Translations under genes and position numbers: made by a program | The notes under the pieces: model-generated | What the model saw: only the letters and a program-made list of their open reading frames with translations | Told to the model about the DNA's origin: nothing | Databases searched by the model: none | Assembly: GCA_016715105.1 (NCBI GenBank) | Contig: JADKBO010000026.1 | Coordinates: forward strand, 35,933 to 99,932 | Source of the DNA: Saprospiraceae bacterium | GTDB taxonomy: Bacteria; Bacteroidota; Bacteroidia; Chitinophagales; Saprospiraceae | Length of the DNA: 64,000 nt | Direction: 5' to 3' | In this document: one piece after another, positions 1-9,635 of the stretch | Layout: each line of letters begins with the position of its first letter | Numbering within the stretch: position 1 is the stretch's first letter

Positions 1-144
1 GGTGATAAAATGGTGGGATCTGCCATTGTCATGGAATTTGATTCAGAAAATGACCTGCAATCTTGGTTGTCCTCAGAACCCTACATCAATGGCAAGGTTT
101 GGGAACATTATGAGGTCATAAAATTTAAAATTGCCCAAATCTAG
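1..144 (+). CDS. YCII-domain protein, C-terminal part (truncated by window edge)
   Basis: The frame is open from base 1 and stops with TAG at 142-144, giving 47 residues. The segment holds a hydrophobic strand (GSAIVMEFD), then a helix with SWLSSEPYINGKVWEHYEV and a terminal beta strand. This 'DPY-ina-G-(v/w)-E' layout is that of the C-terminal half of small dimeric YCII/DGPF-like proteins of about 90-100 residues. The N-terminal half, including any His-Asp pair, lies outside the window. Function in this family is mostly unknown. No partner gene is evident downstream. Confidence 0.6.
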   Translation, partial: GDKMVGSAIVMEFDSENDLQSWLSSEPYINGKVWEHYEVIKFKIAQI

Positions 145-359
145 GAGCAGTATAAACTGGTTTTTTCAAACCCAATCAGCATTGAAATCCAATTGAAATA
201 AATGTGATTCAAAATATTTTGTATTTTTAAATTTCTTGTGAAAGTTGAGCATTCACCTAGAGGCTATGTTTTGGTAAATCAACCATTTTGCCTCATGGAA
301 AAATACTCAATTTAAAACTTGGATTTAAGCACTTGATTGACTCATACAGATTTTGAAAG

Positions 360-575
360 ATGGATAAAAATAACATCAAAAAGGAGTATTCTAATGGTGA
401 AATTACGGTGATTTGGCAATCCGGAAAATGTATTCATTCAGGGAACTGTGTGCGAAACTTACACCAAGTATTCAAACCAAAAGAGCAACCTTGGATTAAA
501 ATGGAAGCTGCAAGTTCTGAAGAAATTGTCAATGCGGTTGCCAAATGTCCTTCTGGTGCTTTGTCTATAAAATAG
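360..575 (+). CDS. Divergent 4Fe-4S mono-cluster (YjdI-like) protein
   Basis: A 71-residue cytoplasmic protein. Cysteines occur in CIHSGNC near residues 24-30 and in the late CPSGAL motif near residue 64, the pattern of the divergent mono-cluster ferredoxin-like family (YjdI, Fer4_19). The Trp before the first Cys region, the HQVFKP segment and the C-terminal AVAKCPSGALS are typical. Members are often fused or adjacent to GNAT or CDGSH proteins and probably bind one iron-sulfur cluster; the electron partner is unknown. It starts with ATG at 360. It is a single gene, with an A/T-rich inverted repeat just after its stop. Confidence 0.75.
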   Translation: MDKNNIKKEYSNGEITVIWQSGKCIHSGNCVRNLHQVFKPKEQPWIKMEAASSEEIVNAVAKCPSGALSIK

Positions 576-579
576 CGTT

Positions 580-611
580 CAAAAAAAAGCCCTTTGTTTT
601 CTTTTTTTGAA
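580..611. terminator. Possible A/T-rich hairpin after the 4Fe-4S gene
   Basis: TTCAAAAAAA and TTTTTTTGAA form inverted arms around a loop of about a dozen bases between the plus-strand 360-575 gene and the end of the minus-strand gene at 666. Being symmetrical and T-rich on both strands, it could serve both convergent genes. The stem is almost all A-T, so it is weak. Confidence 0.35.
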
Positions 612-665
612 AAACCAAGAGCTTTTTTCCCCTTTGTGTATAATGTTCCTCCGTGAAAAGACCTA

Positions 666-3515
666 TTATGGATCTACAACCACATTTACATTTCCAAGAA
701 TGCTTACGTTGCCTAAATTTGTAAAGGTGGTGCCCGTTCCCATTATTCCATTTTTTTCATGAATGGTCACATTTTCCATAATCAAATTGCCATTATTGAG
801 CAATGCCCTATTATTCAAATTGGTAGCCGCATAAAGATCGACATATTTTAAAGATAGTGTTTTTGAACCTTCGATTCTAAATATTGGACCAGTCGGACCA
901 ATTGCTTTTACAATGGAGACTGTACCAGAAGTTTGGTGAATATTGAGGTTTTTGGAAATTTTTATTTCACCTGAAGTAAGTTTGATTGTATCACTGCCAA
1001 TACCATCAACAAGAGATGGATCAAAACCAATTGTTGCACCATCTACAGCACAAGCAACTGCACGTCTCAAAGAGCCTAAACCGTCATCTAAAGTATTGGT
1101 TACTGTAGTAGAGCAATCCCCACTGGCATCATAAACGGTACTTTCCCATAATCCTCGACCATATGTTGAAGCTCTTAATTTTGAAGTGGGATAATATATT
1201 TCTAAATCTGTGACCTTTGTGTTGGCCATATCATTGAAATAGGGGATCCAGTTTGTTAGAGTATTGTTGGTATAATATATGCCAATATCTGCTCCAATAT
1301 AAACAGCATCATTCGGATCATTTTTTAAATAAACAATGGTATTTATTGGCAAATTTGGCAAAGCAGCAGAATGAACGTCTGTCCAGGTAGTGCCACCATC
1401 AGTGGTTTTATATACTTTTGTATCAGTGTTATAACCAGAAAAAACAATCCATACTTTATCCGGATCAGTATTTGAAATGGCAATGTTGCTCATATATGCG
1501 GAACCGACAGGTAAACCACCTGTGGCATCTGTCCACGACATTCCTCCATCTGTAGTTCTGGAGACTGCATTTTCTTTTATCGTATAAATAATAGAAGAGT
1601 TACCCGGGTATATTGCAAATCTGATCACACTTCCTGTTCCTGAAGGTGTACCAATAGAGTACCAATTGTGATTGTCGAATTCAGCCTGGGCATAGTCGTC
1701 ACTTCTATATAATTCAGGCCGACCACCAGCATAACAAGTTGTTGAAGTGACAGGGTCCTGAATGATGGGGCTGAAAAACTCTGTTCCAGCTGGAAGTCCA
1801 TGACCATTAAGAGTGTATTTATTGATTCCTGCATCAGGAGAATAACTGTGATTACCGTTTGGATCAGAAATAACGATTGCATCACTGTTTGTATAATCAA
1901 TAAAAGCGCTTTCACCATCGCCTCCTCCTATGTAGTCCCAAACACCTCCCGTGTTTTTTAAATTTCCTATATCTTGTAAGCCTGTAATCATAATGGCATC
2001 GTCTGCAGCCAGTGCAACATCTGTTTGTTGAGCGACCCTGATGTCATTTGCAATATAAGTCCAACTTACCCCGTCATTTGTAGATCTCGAAATTCCACCA
2101 TCACAAGCAGCGAAAATGGTTTTGCCGTCACCGGGTAAATATGCAACCCATTGTATGTCAGCATGAACATATGGAGCAATAGGATCACCACCAGGGTTCA
2201 TTGGGTCTGTACCATACCAATATGTGAGTAAGGTCCAATTTACACCGCCATCTGTAGACCTCCACTGATTTATACCGCCTATGATAAGTGAATCTACATT
2301 GGTATGAGAGACGGCAATTGCCAGATCATGCGAAGCCTGTCCACCATTACCTGAAGCTGGAATATCAGTATTTAATATATTAGGTGAAACAGATTGTGTA
2401 CCAAAAGTAGAACCACTATCAACAGATTTATATAAGCCTTTATAACCGCCTTCATCGTTTCCAGCCAATGCATAAACTACCTCATTATCAGCTGGTGAAA
2501 CACCTAAAAGAATCCTTGAGATGGTTGAAGGCGCAGGGAGTCCCGCTGAAATAGGTGTCCAATTTTCACCGTTATCACTTGATTTCCAGAAAATATTACT
2601 AGCAGATCGACCGCTAGCATATAAGGTATTGTGATCTCCTGGTTTAAACACCACATCATCAATATTGTAACTGCCACCCAAACTAGTTTGAGCATAGGAT
2701 AACCAACCATCCGTTGTTCTGAAGATGCCCCCGTCGGATGCAGCCAACATAATCAATGGGTCGGTAGGGTCCATGATCAACCTTCTGATCGAGTATAGGT
2801 CACTGATTTGAAATGTTAAATTAGTTGGCAACCAATTGACTCCACCATCTATTGTTTTCAAAACACCAATGCTTTTTTTGTCTGCTTCCCAACTTCCTGT
2901 TGCCAAATACATTGTCGTTGGTATTGTGGGGTGAATAACCAAATCTGAACAACCAATGACCGCTAAGTAATCATTTTTTGTTGTCCATTGGGGATTTGAA
3001 GCATTACCATTTTTAGTTTTCCATAAGCCTCCGTCTGGAGTACTTACATACATAATATTGCTATCTGTAGGGTCAAATTTTATAAAATCTACGCGGCCCA
3101 TTCCCGCATCATAGCCAGAAGGTCGCGTAAGCGGTCCCAATTCTCTCCAATTTCCTGCCCGCTCTGTTTTTTTGTTAAACAATTGTCTATTTTCAGCTTT
3201 CCAAGCAAGGAAGTTCTGATAATTTGAAGATGGAAGAGATAAATCCCCACTTGGATATACTCTTGGTTTCGTAAGGGTTTCCCACCTTTTGAATACTTTA
3301 TACCCAGTCCCTTTGCCTGGCTTCGATCCAGTTCTTTGATTTCTTTGATCCCAATACTCGTAAAAATCTCTTTGTACCTCATAGAACGTGGCATTTTTAT
3401 TTCCTCCCATTTTTTGCCAACTCAAATTGACAGTCTTTTGAGAAAAAATAATTGTAGAAATGAAACAAAAAGAAAAGATAAACAGCAAGTTGCTAGTTCG
3501 AAAAGTGTTAATCAT
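666..3515 (-). CDS. Secreted Asp-box/BNR repeat (VPS10-like propeller) protein
   Basis: A 949-residue exported protein. Residues 1-25 form a signal peptide ending at a FSQ site. Much of the body carries Asp-box type repeats (for example STDGGVNWTLL, TTDGGMSWTDA, TTDGGTTWTDV), which build beta-propellers as in sialidase, xyloglucanase and sortilin families. The last ~150 residues switch to a CSLREA/PMP-like right-handed beta-helix, starting near TVTNTLDDGLGSLRRAVACA and ending in short repeats (LGNVSILGNV). No conventional type IX sorting tail is visible. Substrate is unknown; a secreted glycan-binding or peptidase-associated role is possible. It is monocistronic and divergent from the regulator at 3829. 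Confidence 0.7.
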   Translation of the reverse strand: MINTFRTSNLLFIFSFCFISTIIFSQKTVNLSWQKMGGNKNATFYEVQRDFYEYWDQRNQRTGSKPGKGTGYKVFKRWETLTKPRVYPSGDLSLPSSNYQNFLAWKAENRQLFNKKTERAGNWRELGPLTRPSGYDAGMGRVDFIKFDPTDSNIMYVSTPDGGLWKTKNGNASNPQWTTKNDYLAVIGCSDLVIHPTIPTTMYLATGSWEADKKSIGVLKTIDGGVNWLPTNLTFQISDLYSIRRLIMDPTDPLIMLAASDGGIFRTTDGWLSYAQTSLGGSYNIDDVVFKPGDHNTLYASGRSASNIFWKSSDNGENWTPISAGLPAPSTISRILLGVSPADNEVVYALAGNDEGGYKGLYKSVDSGSTFGTQSVSPNILNTDIPASGNGGQASHDLAIAVSHTNVDSLIIGGINQWRSTDGGVNWTLLTYWYGTDPMNPGGDPIAPYVHADIQWVAYLPGDGKTIFAACDGGISRSTNDGVSWTYIANDIRVAQQTDVALAADDAIMITGLQDIGNLKNTGGVWDYIGGGDGESAFIDYTNSDAIVISDPNGNHSYSPDAGINKYTLNGHGLPAGTEFFSPIIQDPVTSTTCYAGGRPELYRSDDYAQAEFDNHNWYSIGTPSGTGSVIRFAIYPGNSSIIYTIKENAVSRTTDGGMSWTDATGGLPVGSAYMSNIAISNTDPDKVWIVFSGYNTDTKVYKTTDGGTTWTDVHSAALPNLPINTIVYLKNDPNDAVYIGADIGIYYTNNTLTNWIPYFNDMANTKVTDLEIYYPTSKLRASTYGRGLWESTVYDASGDCSTTVTNTLDDGLGSLRRAVACAVDGATIGFDPSLVDGIGSDTIKLTSGEIKISKNLNIHQTSGTVSIVKAIGPTGPIFRIEGSKTLSLKYVDLYAATNLNNRALLNNGNLIMENVTIHEKNGIMGTGTTFTNLGNVSILGNVNVVVDP

Positions 3516-3828
3516 ATGAAGTTTTATTTTAATTAATTTTGAAGATGGTTTGTTGTTAGGTAACTATAATATGCTGGAATTCATTAATGTCTACAAATAA
3601 CATTCAATTTTCTATTTGATGATAATTTAGGTTGGTGACAAAATGGGTGACAAAATATATTTGATTGATAGCTAATAAGTTGACAGGTTAATTTAAATAA
3701 TCTATATGAAGAGATATTATGCTAATTTGTAAAAAATAACAAATCATAATGACACCTAATCATTCAAAATTTTAGTAATGTTGAATTACTTTATATGATT
3801 TATATAAATTTACTTTAAACTCCATTAA
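3516..3828. other. Divergent intergenic region, 313 bp
   Basis: A very AT-rich stretch between two divergent genes. It contains a short direct repeat of GGTGACAAAAT around 3635-3657. I see no exact TAnnTTTG box for either gene and no RNA gene. Confidence 0.4.
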
Positions 3829-5376
3829 ATGAAACAGTTTTGGTTTTGGTTTATTTACATTATTTTCATAGGTGTAATTTCTGCACAGAGTAATTTTAAA
3901 ACGGGTTTAAAAAATTCCAATCCTGTTGATTTAAAGATTGATATCCCAATTGATAGCGCAATCTCTATTCATAAAAATTATCTACAAAATGCTAAAAACA
4001 AAAAGGATACCTTAAGACAACTTTACGGACACTTTTACCTCTATGTAGACTATTACAAGAAGGATGATTATGCCTCTGTGCAAAAGCATTTTTTGGAAGC
4101 GTCCAATTTGGTTAATGAAGCCAGTAATCCTGCTTGGAAGGCAGCTATCTGCATGAGGAAAGCACATATGATTGAATTGATTGATGCTGATATCCCTGCA
4201 GCCATCACACAATATGAAAAAGCCATAAATTATTGTAAAATAGCGAAGGACAGTTTTTGTATTGCGGAATGTTTAGAGCAATTGAGTAATCTTAATTCCT
4301 CAATAGGTAATTATGAAATTGCAGAAACTTATTTTGATGAAGCCATCGTGTGGATGCGGAAATTCGGCGGAATGGCAGAAATGGCACTTGCTTATAACAA
4401 CTATAGTATATTGCTTTCAAATCAAGGAAAGCTTAAAGAATCTATTGTTTATTTAGACAGTGCCATCATGATTGCTGTGGAAAAGAAGGATTTATACAAA
4501 GAAATGATGTACAAATCCAACCTTGCTGCAAAATATACCCTAATGAATATGCCCAAAAAAGCCATAGATATATATAAACAATGTATCATCACAAACACTC
4601 AAAATCAGTGGTATGACCTATTACGTTACAATTATTCTGGTATAGCTGATGCTTACGAAAAAAATGGAAATCTTGAGAAAACCAATGAATTTACACATAA
4701 TTATTATTTGCTCAATGACAGCATAAAAGGCGCAGAAGTCAAGTTAAAAATATCACAGCTGGAAACAGAAAATGAAATCAATAAAAGAGAAGTCCTTTTA
4801 GAAAAAAATGCTAAAGAGTTGGCTGTTATCAGCGCAAAAAATATGCGTAACTTTTGGATGATGTTGTCCGCACTTGCACTATCTGCATTTGCATTTTTAC
4901 TATGGATATCCCAAAAGAAGAAACACAAAATAGACAATTTGCAAAACAAAAAATATTTAACTGATTTAACAACGATCATACTAAAAAAGAATTTATTGAT
5001 CTCTTCTCAAAATGAAGAACTTGAAAAGTCAAAATTAAAGTCTGACCTTATTGATAATAATGACTTGGAGGCTGTGGATATTGAAGATCAAATATTTAAC
5101 ACCAAAATTTTGAATGATGATGATTACCATACATTCAAAGCTTATTTTGAAAAAGCTTATCCGGGATATCTGCTTAAGATAAGAAAAAACTGGCGAGATA
5201 TTACCGCAGCAGAAGAACGATTATTTTTGCTGATTAAATTAAAATTGAAAAACAAAGACATTGCTGATATTCTAGGAATATCAGCTACAAGTGTAAAGAA
5301 AACTAGGAATAGATTGCGCAAGAAATTAAATTTACCGGAAGACTTGGAACTCGAAACATTTGTCGATGAATTTTAA
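3829..5376 (+). CDS. TPR / transmembrane / LuxR-type HTH regulator
   Basis: A 515-residue protein with four parts: a signal peptide (residues 1-20, ending SAQ), tetratricopeptide repeats over about 60-300 (for example EMALAYNNYSILLSNQGKLKESIVYLD, split here as helix pairs), a coiled-coil then one membrane helix at about 340-360, and a cytoplasmic C-terminal helix-turn-helix near 454-505 (TAAEERLFLLIKLKLKNKDI, then ILGISATSVKKTRNRLRKK). This arrangement is common in Bacteroidota as a one-component regulator in which periplasmic TPRs sense a signal and the internal HTH acts on DNA or other regulators. The signal and target are unknown. The ldcA-like gene follows after 45 bp and may be co-transcribed. 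Confidence 0.75.
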   Translation: MKQFWFWFIYIIFIGVISAQSNFKTGLKNSNPVDLKIDIPIDSAISIHKNYLQNAKNKKDTLRQLYGHFYLYVDYYKKDDYASVQKHFLEASNLVNEASNPAWKAAICMRKAHMIELIDADIPAAITQYEKAINYCKIAKDSFCIAECLEQLSNLNSSIGNYEIAETYFDEAIVWMRKFGGMAEMALAYNNYSILLSNQGKLKESIVYLDSAIMIAVEKKDLYKEMMYKSNLAAKYTLMNMPKKAIDIYKQCIITNTQNQWYDLLRYNYSGIADAYEKNGNLEKTNEFTHNYYLLNDSIKGAEVKLKISQLETENEINKREVLLEKNAKELAVISAKNMRNFWMMLSALALSAFAFLLWISQKKKHKIDNLQNKKYLTDLTTIILKKNLLISSQNEELEKSKLKSDLIDNNDLEAVDIEDQIFNTKILNDDDYHTFKAYFEKAYPGYLLKIRKNWRDITAAEERLFLLIKLKLKNKDIADILGISATSVKKTRNRLRKKLNLPEDLELETFVDEF

Positions 5377-5421
5377 GACACTATATTCAACTATTTTCAA
5401 CATTTGGTCATAACAAAACTG

Positions 5422-6432
5422 ATGGATAGACGGCATTTCAATAAACAACTTTTAACCGTAGGAGCAGCCTATTCCATATATCCACAATACTCTACTTTCA
5501 TGAATGAAATCACCAAAATGAACCAATTGAAACCTGGAGACACCGTAGGACTTATTGCTCCTTCTGGACCACTCAAAGACGATCGTTTTGAAAAAGCATT
5601 CCAAACCATGGAAAGGTTTGGTTTGGTTGTCAAATATTCAGAAAATATTTACAAAAAATATGGCTACCTGGCTGGAACTGATGAAGAACGATTAGCTGAC
5701 ATTCATGCCATGTATAGCGACAAATCTGTGAAAGCTATTTGGTGCCTCAGAGGAGGTTATGGCACAGCAAGATTACTGGATGATTTAGACTACAAACTCA
5801 TCAAGGCGAATCCAAAACCCATCATTGGTTATAGCGACATCACTGCATTACTTTTAGCCATCTATCAAAAGACTGGTCAACAAGGTTTTCATGCCAATAT
5901 TGCAGCCTCAGATTATACCGACTTTACCTTCAAGCACACTTATGAAATGTTGATGGGAGAACGTAAAGAATTTATTTTTGAGGCAGATACCCAGGAAGAT
6001 AAAGGTATTGTCTACGAACCTTATACCATCACTCCGGGAATTGCCGAAGGTCCATTGATCGGTGGAAATCTCACGCTTTTGGCCTCCATGGTTGGTACCA
6101 AATACAATCCTAATTACAAAAATAAAATCGTCTTTATAGAAGACGTAGGTGAAAAGCCCTACCGCGTTGACCGAATGTTGGTTCAAATGTTGCAAGGGAC
6201 AGACTTGGCCAAAGCTGCAGGTATAGTTTTTGGCCACTTCGTAGATTGCAATGGTGAGGACGAAGCCTTTACATTCACACTTCGGGAAACCTTGACAAAA
6301 CTCATACAACCATTAAAAATTCCAGCTTATTATGGCGCACCTTTTGGGCATCGCAAAGACATTGCACCCATTCCTATTGGAGGAAATGGCAGCATAGATG
6401 CCGAAAAAATGCAACTCATGATCGCTATTTAA
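5422..6432 (+). CDS. LD-carboxypeptidase (S66 family, LdcA-like)
   Basis: This enzyme should remove the terminal D-Ala from muropeptide tetrapeptides (murein recycling). S66 hallmarks are visible: VGLIAPSGP near the N-terminus, WCLRGGYGTARLLDDLD, the nucleophile-Ser motif IIGYSDITALL, GPLIGGNLTLL with FIEDVGEKPYR containing the Glu, and APFGHRKD with the catalytic His. The preferred start is ATG 5422 rather than the in-frame TTG at 5404, because it opens with MDRRHFNKQLLTVGAA, a twin-arginine-like export signal (RRxF), consistent with periplasmic action. Length, about 336 residues, is normal. A sulfotransferase starts 10 bp downstream, so the two are probably an operon. Confidence 0.85.
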   Translation: MDRRHFNKQLLTVGAAYSIYPQYSTFMNEITKMNQLKPGDTVGLIAPSGPLKDDRFEKAFQTMERFGLVVKYSENIYKKYGYLAGTDEERLADIHAMYSDKSVKAIWCLRGGYGTARLLDDLDYKLIKANPKPIIGYSDITALLLAIYQKTGQQGFHANIAASDYTDFTFKHTYEMLMGERKEFIFEADTQEDKGIVYEPYTITPGIAEGPLIGGNLTLLASMVGTKYNPNYKNKIVFIEDVGEKPYRVDRMLVQMLQGTDLAKAAGIVFGHFVDCNGEDEAFTFTLRETLTKLIQPLKIPAYYGAPFGHRKDIAPIPIGGNGSIDAEKMQLMIAI

Positions 6433-6442
6433 ACTTTTACTT

Positions 6443-7516
6443 TTGAAAGATACACCAGTCCAAAGTAACTTTTTCATCATTGGTTTACCTCGTTCTGGTA
6501 CTACTCTACTCGAGCAAATGCTCGACGCACATTCAAAAGTTGCTGTCTGTCCTGAGATTTCTTCTGGGATGGCTTTTTCCAGAATTTTGAAAGATGATCA
6601 ACAAATTGATTACCAAAAGGGACTCCTTTTGCTCAATGCTTTTCACCAATGGGCCAAATCTTTTGACGACCCAATCAAAGATTGCTTGAATCAATTGGCT
6701 ACTACCGAGTCCTATTATCCATTGAATGCCAATGAATTCTATGACACATTGATGAAGCTTTATACTACTACCAAAAACGCTGAAATATTTGGTGAAAAAA
6801 CTCCAGAAAACTTGTTTTATTTACCCACCATCAAACGGATATTACCTCATAGCAAATACATTGTTTTGATCAGAAATCCAATGGATGTTTTATTATCCAT
6901 GTGTGAATGCCTCGGTTTGGCGCTCAAAGAATCTGTCACTGATCGATTGATCTTTCAACTCGCCCCAATAGTAAAAAAGGGCTTACATGAATTGTACGTC
7001 AAAAAAAATCTTGTAGGACAAAAACAAATATGGATCCACTATGAAACATTGATTGCAAATCCCGAATCTACGCTCAAAGACTTGTGTCAATTTCTGGATA
7101 TAACCTATGAACAAGAAATGATGGCTTTTCAATTTAGGAAGAAGTTTGTGGAAGGTGCAACTTATGACCGCATCATTCATCAAGGCTTGGACCAACCCAT
7201 AACAAACGCGAGAATTGACAGATATAAACAGGTATTCACAAAACAGCAAATCTATTGGATCTATTTATATCTACTTCCTGAAATCCAATTTTTGCCCAAT
7301 AAATTTGAACCCGAAAAAGTCTCCCTTCCCATCAAAAAGCATTTGAAATTAATTTATTTGAGATTAGTTTTTGCTTTAAGATTTCAGGCTATATCCGAAT
7401 TTAAGAAAAGATCTCATCACCAAATAAAATACCAATTAATTAAAGTATTTGGACATTCATTTATAGGAAAATTCCTCACAAGAAATTTGAAATGGGACAA
7501 AGCAGATTGGGTGTAA
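6443..7516 (+). CDS. PAPS-dependent sulfotransferase family protein
   Basis: A 357-residue protein. The 5'-phosphosulfate loop is GLPRSGTTLLEQMLDAH near residues 13-29, and the 3'-phosphate motif VLIRNPMDVLLSMCE is near residues 140-154, as in Sulfotransfer_3 proteins. The N-terminal region lacks a signal peptide, so it is cytoplasmic and would move sulfate from PAPS to an unknown carbohydrate, lipid or protein. The start used is TTG at 6443, 10 bp after the LD-carboxypeptidase stop, since no ATG lies before the P-loop. The neighbouring glycosyltransferases suggest, but do not prove, a surface-glycan substrate. Confidence 0.75.
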   Translation: MKDTPVQSNFFIIGLPRSGTTLLEQMLDAHSKVAVCPEISSGMAFSRILKDDQQIDYQKGLLLLNAFHQWAKSFDDPIKDCLNQLATTESYYPLNANEFYDTLMKLYTTTKNAEIFGEKTPENLFYLPTIKRILPHSKYIVLIRNPMDVLLSMCECLGLALKESVTDRLIFQLAPIVKKGLHELYVKKNLVGQKQIWIHYETLIANPESTLKDLCQFLDITYEQEMMAFQFRKKFVEGATYDRIIHQGLDQPITNARIDRYKQVFTKQQIYWIYLYLLPEIQFLPNKFEPEKVSLPIKKHLKLIYLRLVFALRFQAISEFKKRSHHQIKYQLIKVFGHSFIGKFLTRNLKWDKADWV

Positions 7517-7619
7517 TCAGCTGAGGTTTCAGACGATCTCATGAACAATCCTAAGGCTTTAAAAGAAAGAAAGTCAAAAAAAATACGATTGTAGTTTTAA
7601 GCATTTAAACGAAGATCGA

Positions 7620-8669
7620 TTACTTCACATAAATCTTATTGGAATAAACCAACTCGTATTCATAGGCTACCTCTTCTATAAATCGGGTTTGGTAAATGGT
7701 GTGGTGCGGTTTCCCAAATAAATTTTCTTCAACTTGCAAAAACAATTCGTCAGCATTATTTCCTACATCAGCAATTTTATTTGCTATACCCACAGGAGTG
7801 CTTACAATCTTACATCCATTGGCATAGGCTTCAACCATCACCATGCCAAAACCTTCAAAATTGGCAGTGTGCAAAAATATCTTTGATTGGGCCATCATTT
7901 CAAGCAAGTCTGGTCGTGGAATAAATTCCTTGATTGTTATTTGATTCGTCAACCCAGCTTGCTCAATTTTTGATTGCAAAGGTTTATACATTTGCCCAGA
8001 ACCTATCAAAACAGCACGAATATTGGGATATTTTGTGGCTATTTTAAAAACCACTTCCAGCCATAATTCATAATTTTTCAATGGGATCAGAGAGCCACAT
8101 CCCAATATATCAATGGGCCTATTTGGTGTTAAATTGTATACAACATCTGCTCTGGCAATACCCCAATAAATGATGTGATTGAGATTTTTTCCAGTAGTTT
8201 GATGTAAAACTTGTTTTTGAAAATCAGAAATAGCAATCAAGTCGTCATAATCATATGACTTGAGATATTTGAGGTATTTATTAGATGGTAAAACATCTTG
8301 TCCCATCAAAGTATTTACATGTGGGACGCCCAAATATTGGCTCAGTCTATTTCCTACCATCCATGCTGGACCAACCCAGAAACTATGAATGACTTGAAAG
8401 GGTTTCGCATTATAGGCTTTAACCGCATAATAAAAACTCACTATCCAATTGATCCACCGCAATTTTCGGGTTTTGAATTTACATGCCGAATGTACCTGGA
8501 TACCATTCCAAAGATAAGGTTTACCAGTATATGGAAAATTGATGGCAATGATTTCAAGTTCGATGCCTCGGGCGACAAGAGCTTTGGCCAATAGCTGCAT
8601 AGGTGGTATGCTATTTACCATTGATTCATTGGGTGCAAAACCTGGGGTGATCCACAAAACTCTCATCAA
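7620..8669 (-). CDS. Glycosyltransferase family 4 (GT-B fold)
   Basis: A 349-residue cytoplasmic enzyme. The N-terminal domain begins MRVLWITPGFAPNES, and the C-terminal domain carries the GT4 signature FEGFGMVMVEAYANGCKIVS with the E-x7-E pair that binds the nucleotide sugar. Length fits GT4. Two Met codons lie at the start (8669 and 8666); the second is equally possible. The methyltransferase at 8704-9417 lies 34 bp upstream in the same direction, so the two are likely co-transcribed. Donor and acceptor sugars cannot be told from sequence; a surface polysaccharide or glycolipid role is inferred. Confidence 0.8.
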   Translation of the reverse strand: MMRVLWITPGFAPNESMVNSIPPMQLLAKALVARGIELEIIAINFPYTGKPYLWNGIQVHSACKFKTRKLRWINWIVSFYYAVKAYNAKPFQVIHSFWVGPAWMVGNRLSQYLGVPHVNTLMGQDVLPSNKYLKYLKSYDYDDLIAISDFQKQVLHQTTGKNLNHIIYWGIARADVVYNLTPNRPIDILGCGSLIPLKNYELWLEVVFKIATKYPNIRAVLIGSGQMYKPLQSKIEQAGLTNQITIKEFIPRPDLLEMMAQSKIFLHTANFEGFGMVMVEAYANGCKIVSTPVGIANKIADVGNNADELFLQVEENLFGKPHHTIYQTRFIEEVAYEYELVYSNKIYVK

Positions 8670-8703
8670 TAATTAGGATTCTATTACAAAATTAGATCAA
8701 AGG

Positions 8704-9417
8704 TCATTCCATTTCCCGAATGTGATATGACCTTCTAATTTCAAATATAAAATTTAATTCTCCCAATGCCTTGGTTTTGTGCACAACATTCAATTCAAAA
8801 TGATTAATTGATGCAATTGCAGTAATTTTATCAATATCACAATCTTCACTTAGGATCATCAAAACTTTAGAATGTTCATTCATATAATCTCCCATTTGTT
8901 GAAAAAGTTTTTCAAAATACTCAAAGTTTGCACCACAGAAAAAGGCCATTTCTTGGAAATTTTGAGGTGTTTTAGGATAATATGGTGGATTGATCAACAC
9001 AAAATCAAATATTTGAATAGGTATATTTTGAAAGAGATCAGACAATAATAGGCTTCCATTTAACTTATTTTTTTCCAAACTAGTTTGTATGGATTCAATG
9101 GCCAAAGGATTGATGTCGCTCGCTGTTACCACTGCTCCATTCCGCGCGGCAAACAATGAAATCATGCCACTTCCAGCACCTAATTCCAGAACTTTTTTAT
9201 CAAGTAAATCAAATTGTAAAAGATATTTTAAAAGTATTTTAGTGCTCAATAGATATCCTGGATGAAAAACAGACGGTAATATTTTGACCTGAACACCTTG
9301 GTATTTAAACCATCTAGGTTTTGACAAATACCAATTTTGAAACCTCGACAAAACTGGTTGAAGTATGCTTTTTATAAATGGTCTGAATTTGTCCTTTAAA
9401 AAATGCTGAGCCATCAT
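8704..9417 (-). CDS. Class I SAM-dependent methyltransferase (small-domain type)
   Basis: A 237-residue protein with SAM motif I VLELGAGSGMISLFAARNGA near residues 75-94, acidic loop ASDINPLAIE, and motif IV NPPYYP near residue 137. The NPPY motif is typical of enzymes acting on exocyclic or side-chain nitrogen (HemK/PrmC, RsmC, TrmN6 style). No TPR or PrmC helical N-terminal domain is present, so the target (rRNA, tRNA or protein) is open. It precedes the GT4 gene by 34 bp. Confidence 0.75.
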   Translation of the reverse strand: MMAQHFLKDKFRPFIKSILQPVLSRFQNWYLSKPRWFKYQGVQVKILPSVFHPGYLLSTKILLKYLLQFDLLDKKVLELGAGSGMISLFAARNGAVVTASDINPLAIESIQTSLEKNKLNGSLLLSDLFQNIPIQIFDFVLINPPYYPKTPQNFQEMAFFCGANFEYFEKLFQQMGDYMNEHSKVLMILSEDCDIDKITAIASINHFELNVVHKTKALGELNFIFEIRRSYHIREME

Positions 9418-9527
9418 TTCACTTTTTGTTTTTCAACTTTTTCAATTGTAAATCTAAAAACCTCTGATTTTTAGCAAGTTTTTGCTGAAATACCAGTGGA
9501 TCTCCGGATTAAAGTCACTTTCATTTA

Positions 9528-9561
9528 TTGTTATTTTTACTTAAATTATACCTTATATTTG
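9528..9561 (+). promoter_or_regulatory. Promoter of the 991-codon T9SS gene
   Basis: TTG at 9528-9530 and TATATTTG at 9554-9561 match the Bacteroidota TTTG / TAnnTTTG pattern with a 23-bp spacer, a little long. Predicted transcription start is near 9568, inside the hairpin at 9566-9585. Confidence 0.5.
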
Positions 9562-9565
9562 AATT

Positions 9566-9585
9566 CCTCTTTTAATTGAAAGAGG
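9566..9585 (+). other. Perfect hairpin at predicted mRNA 5' end
   Basis: CCTCTTT and AAAGAGG pair around a 6-nt loop immediately after the TATATTTG box. It could protect the 5' end of the long T9SS transcript or be an operator. The purine-rich AGAGGAAAAG right arm precedes an ATG at 9593 that opens only a 7-codon frame. Confidence 0.4.
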
Positions 9586-9635
9586 AAAAGTAATGATTTA
9601 TTTCAGACAGATTTAGAAAAGCAGTCTTTTTGGTC

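Noticed and set aside
5404..5421. TTG start of the LD-carboxypeptidase
   Set aside because: The ATG at 5422 gives a twin-arginine-type leader and the expected length.
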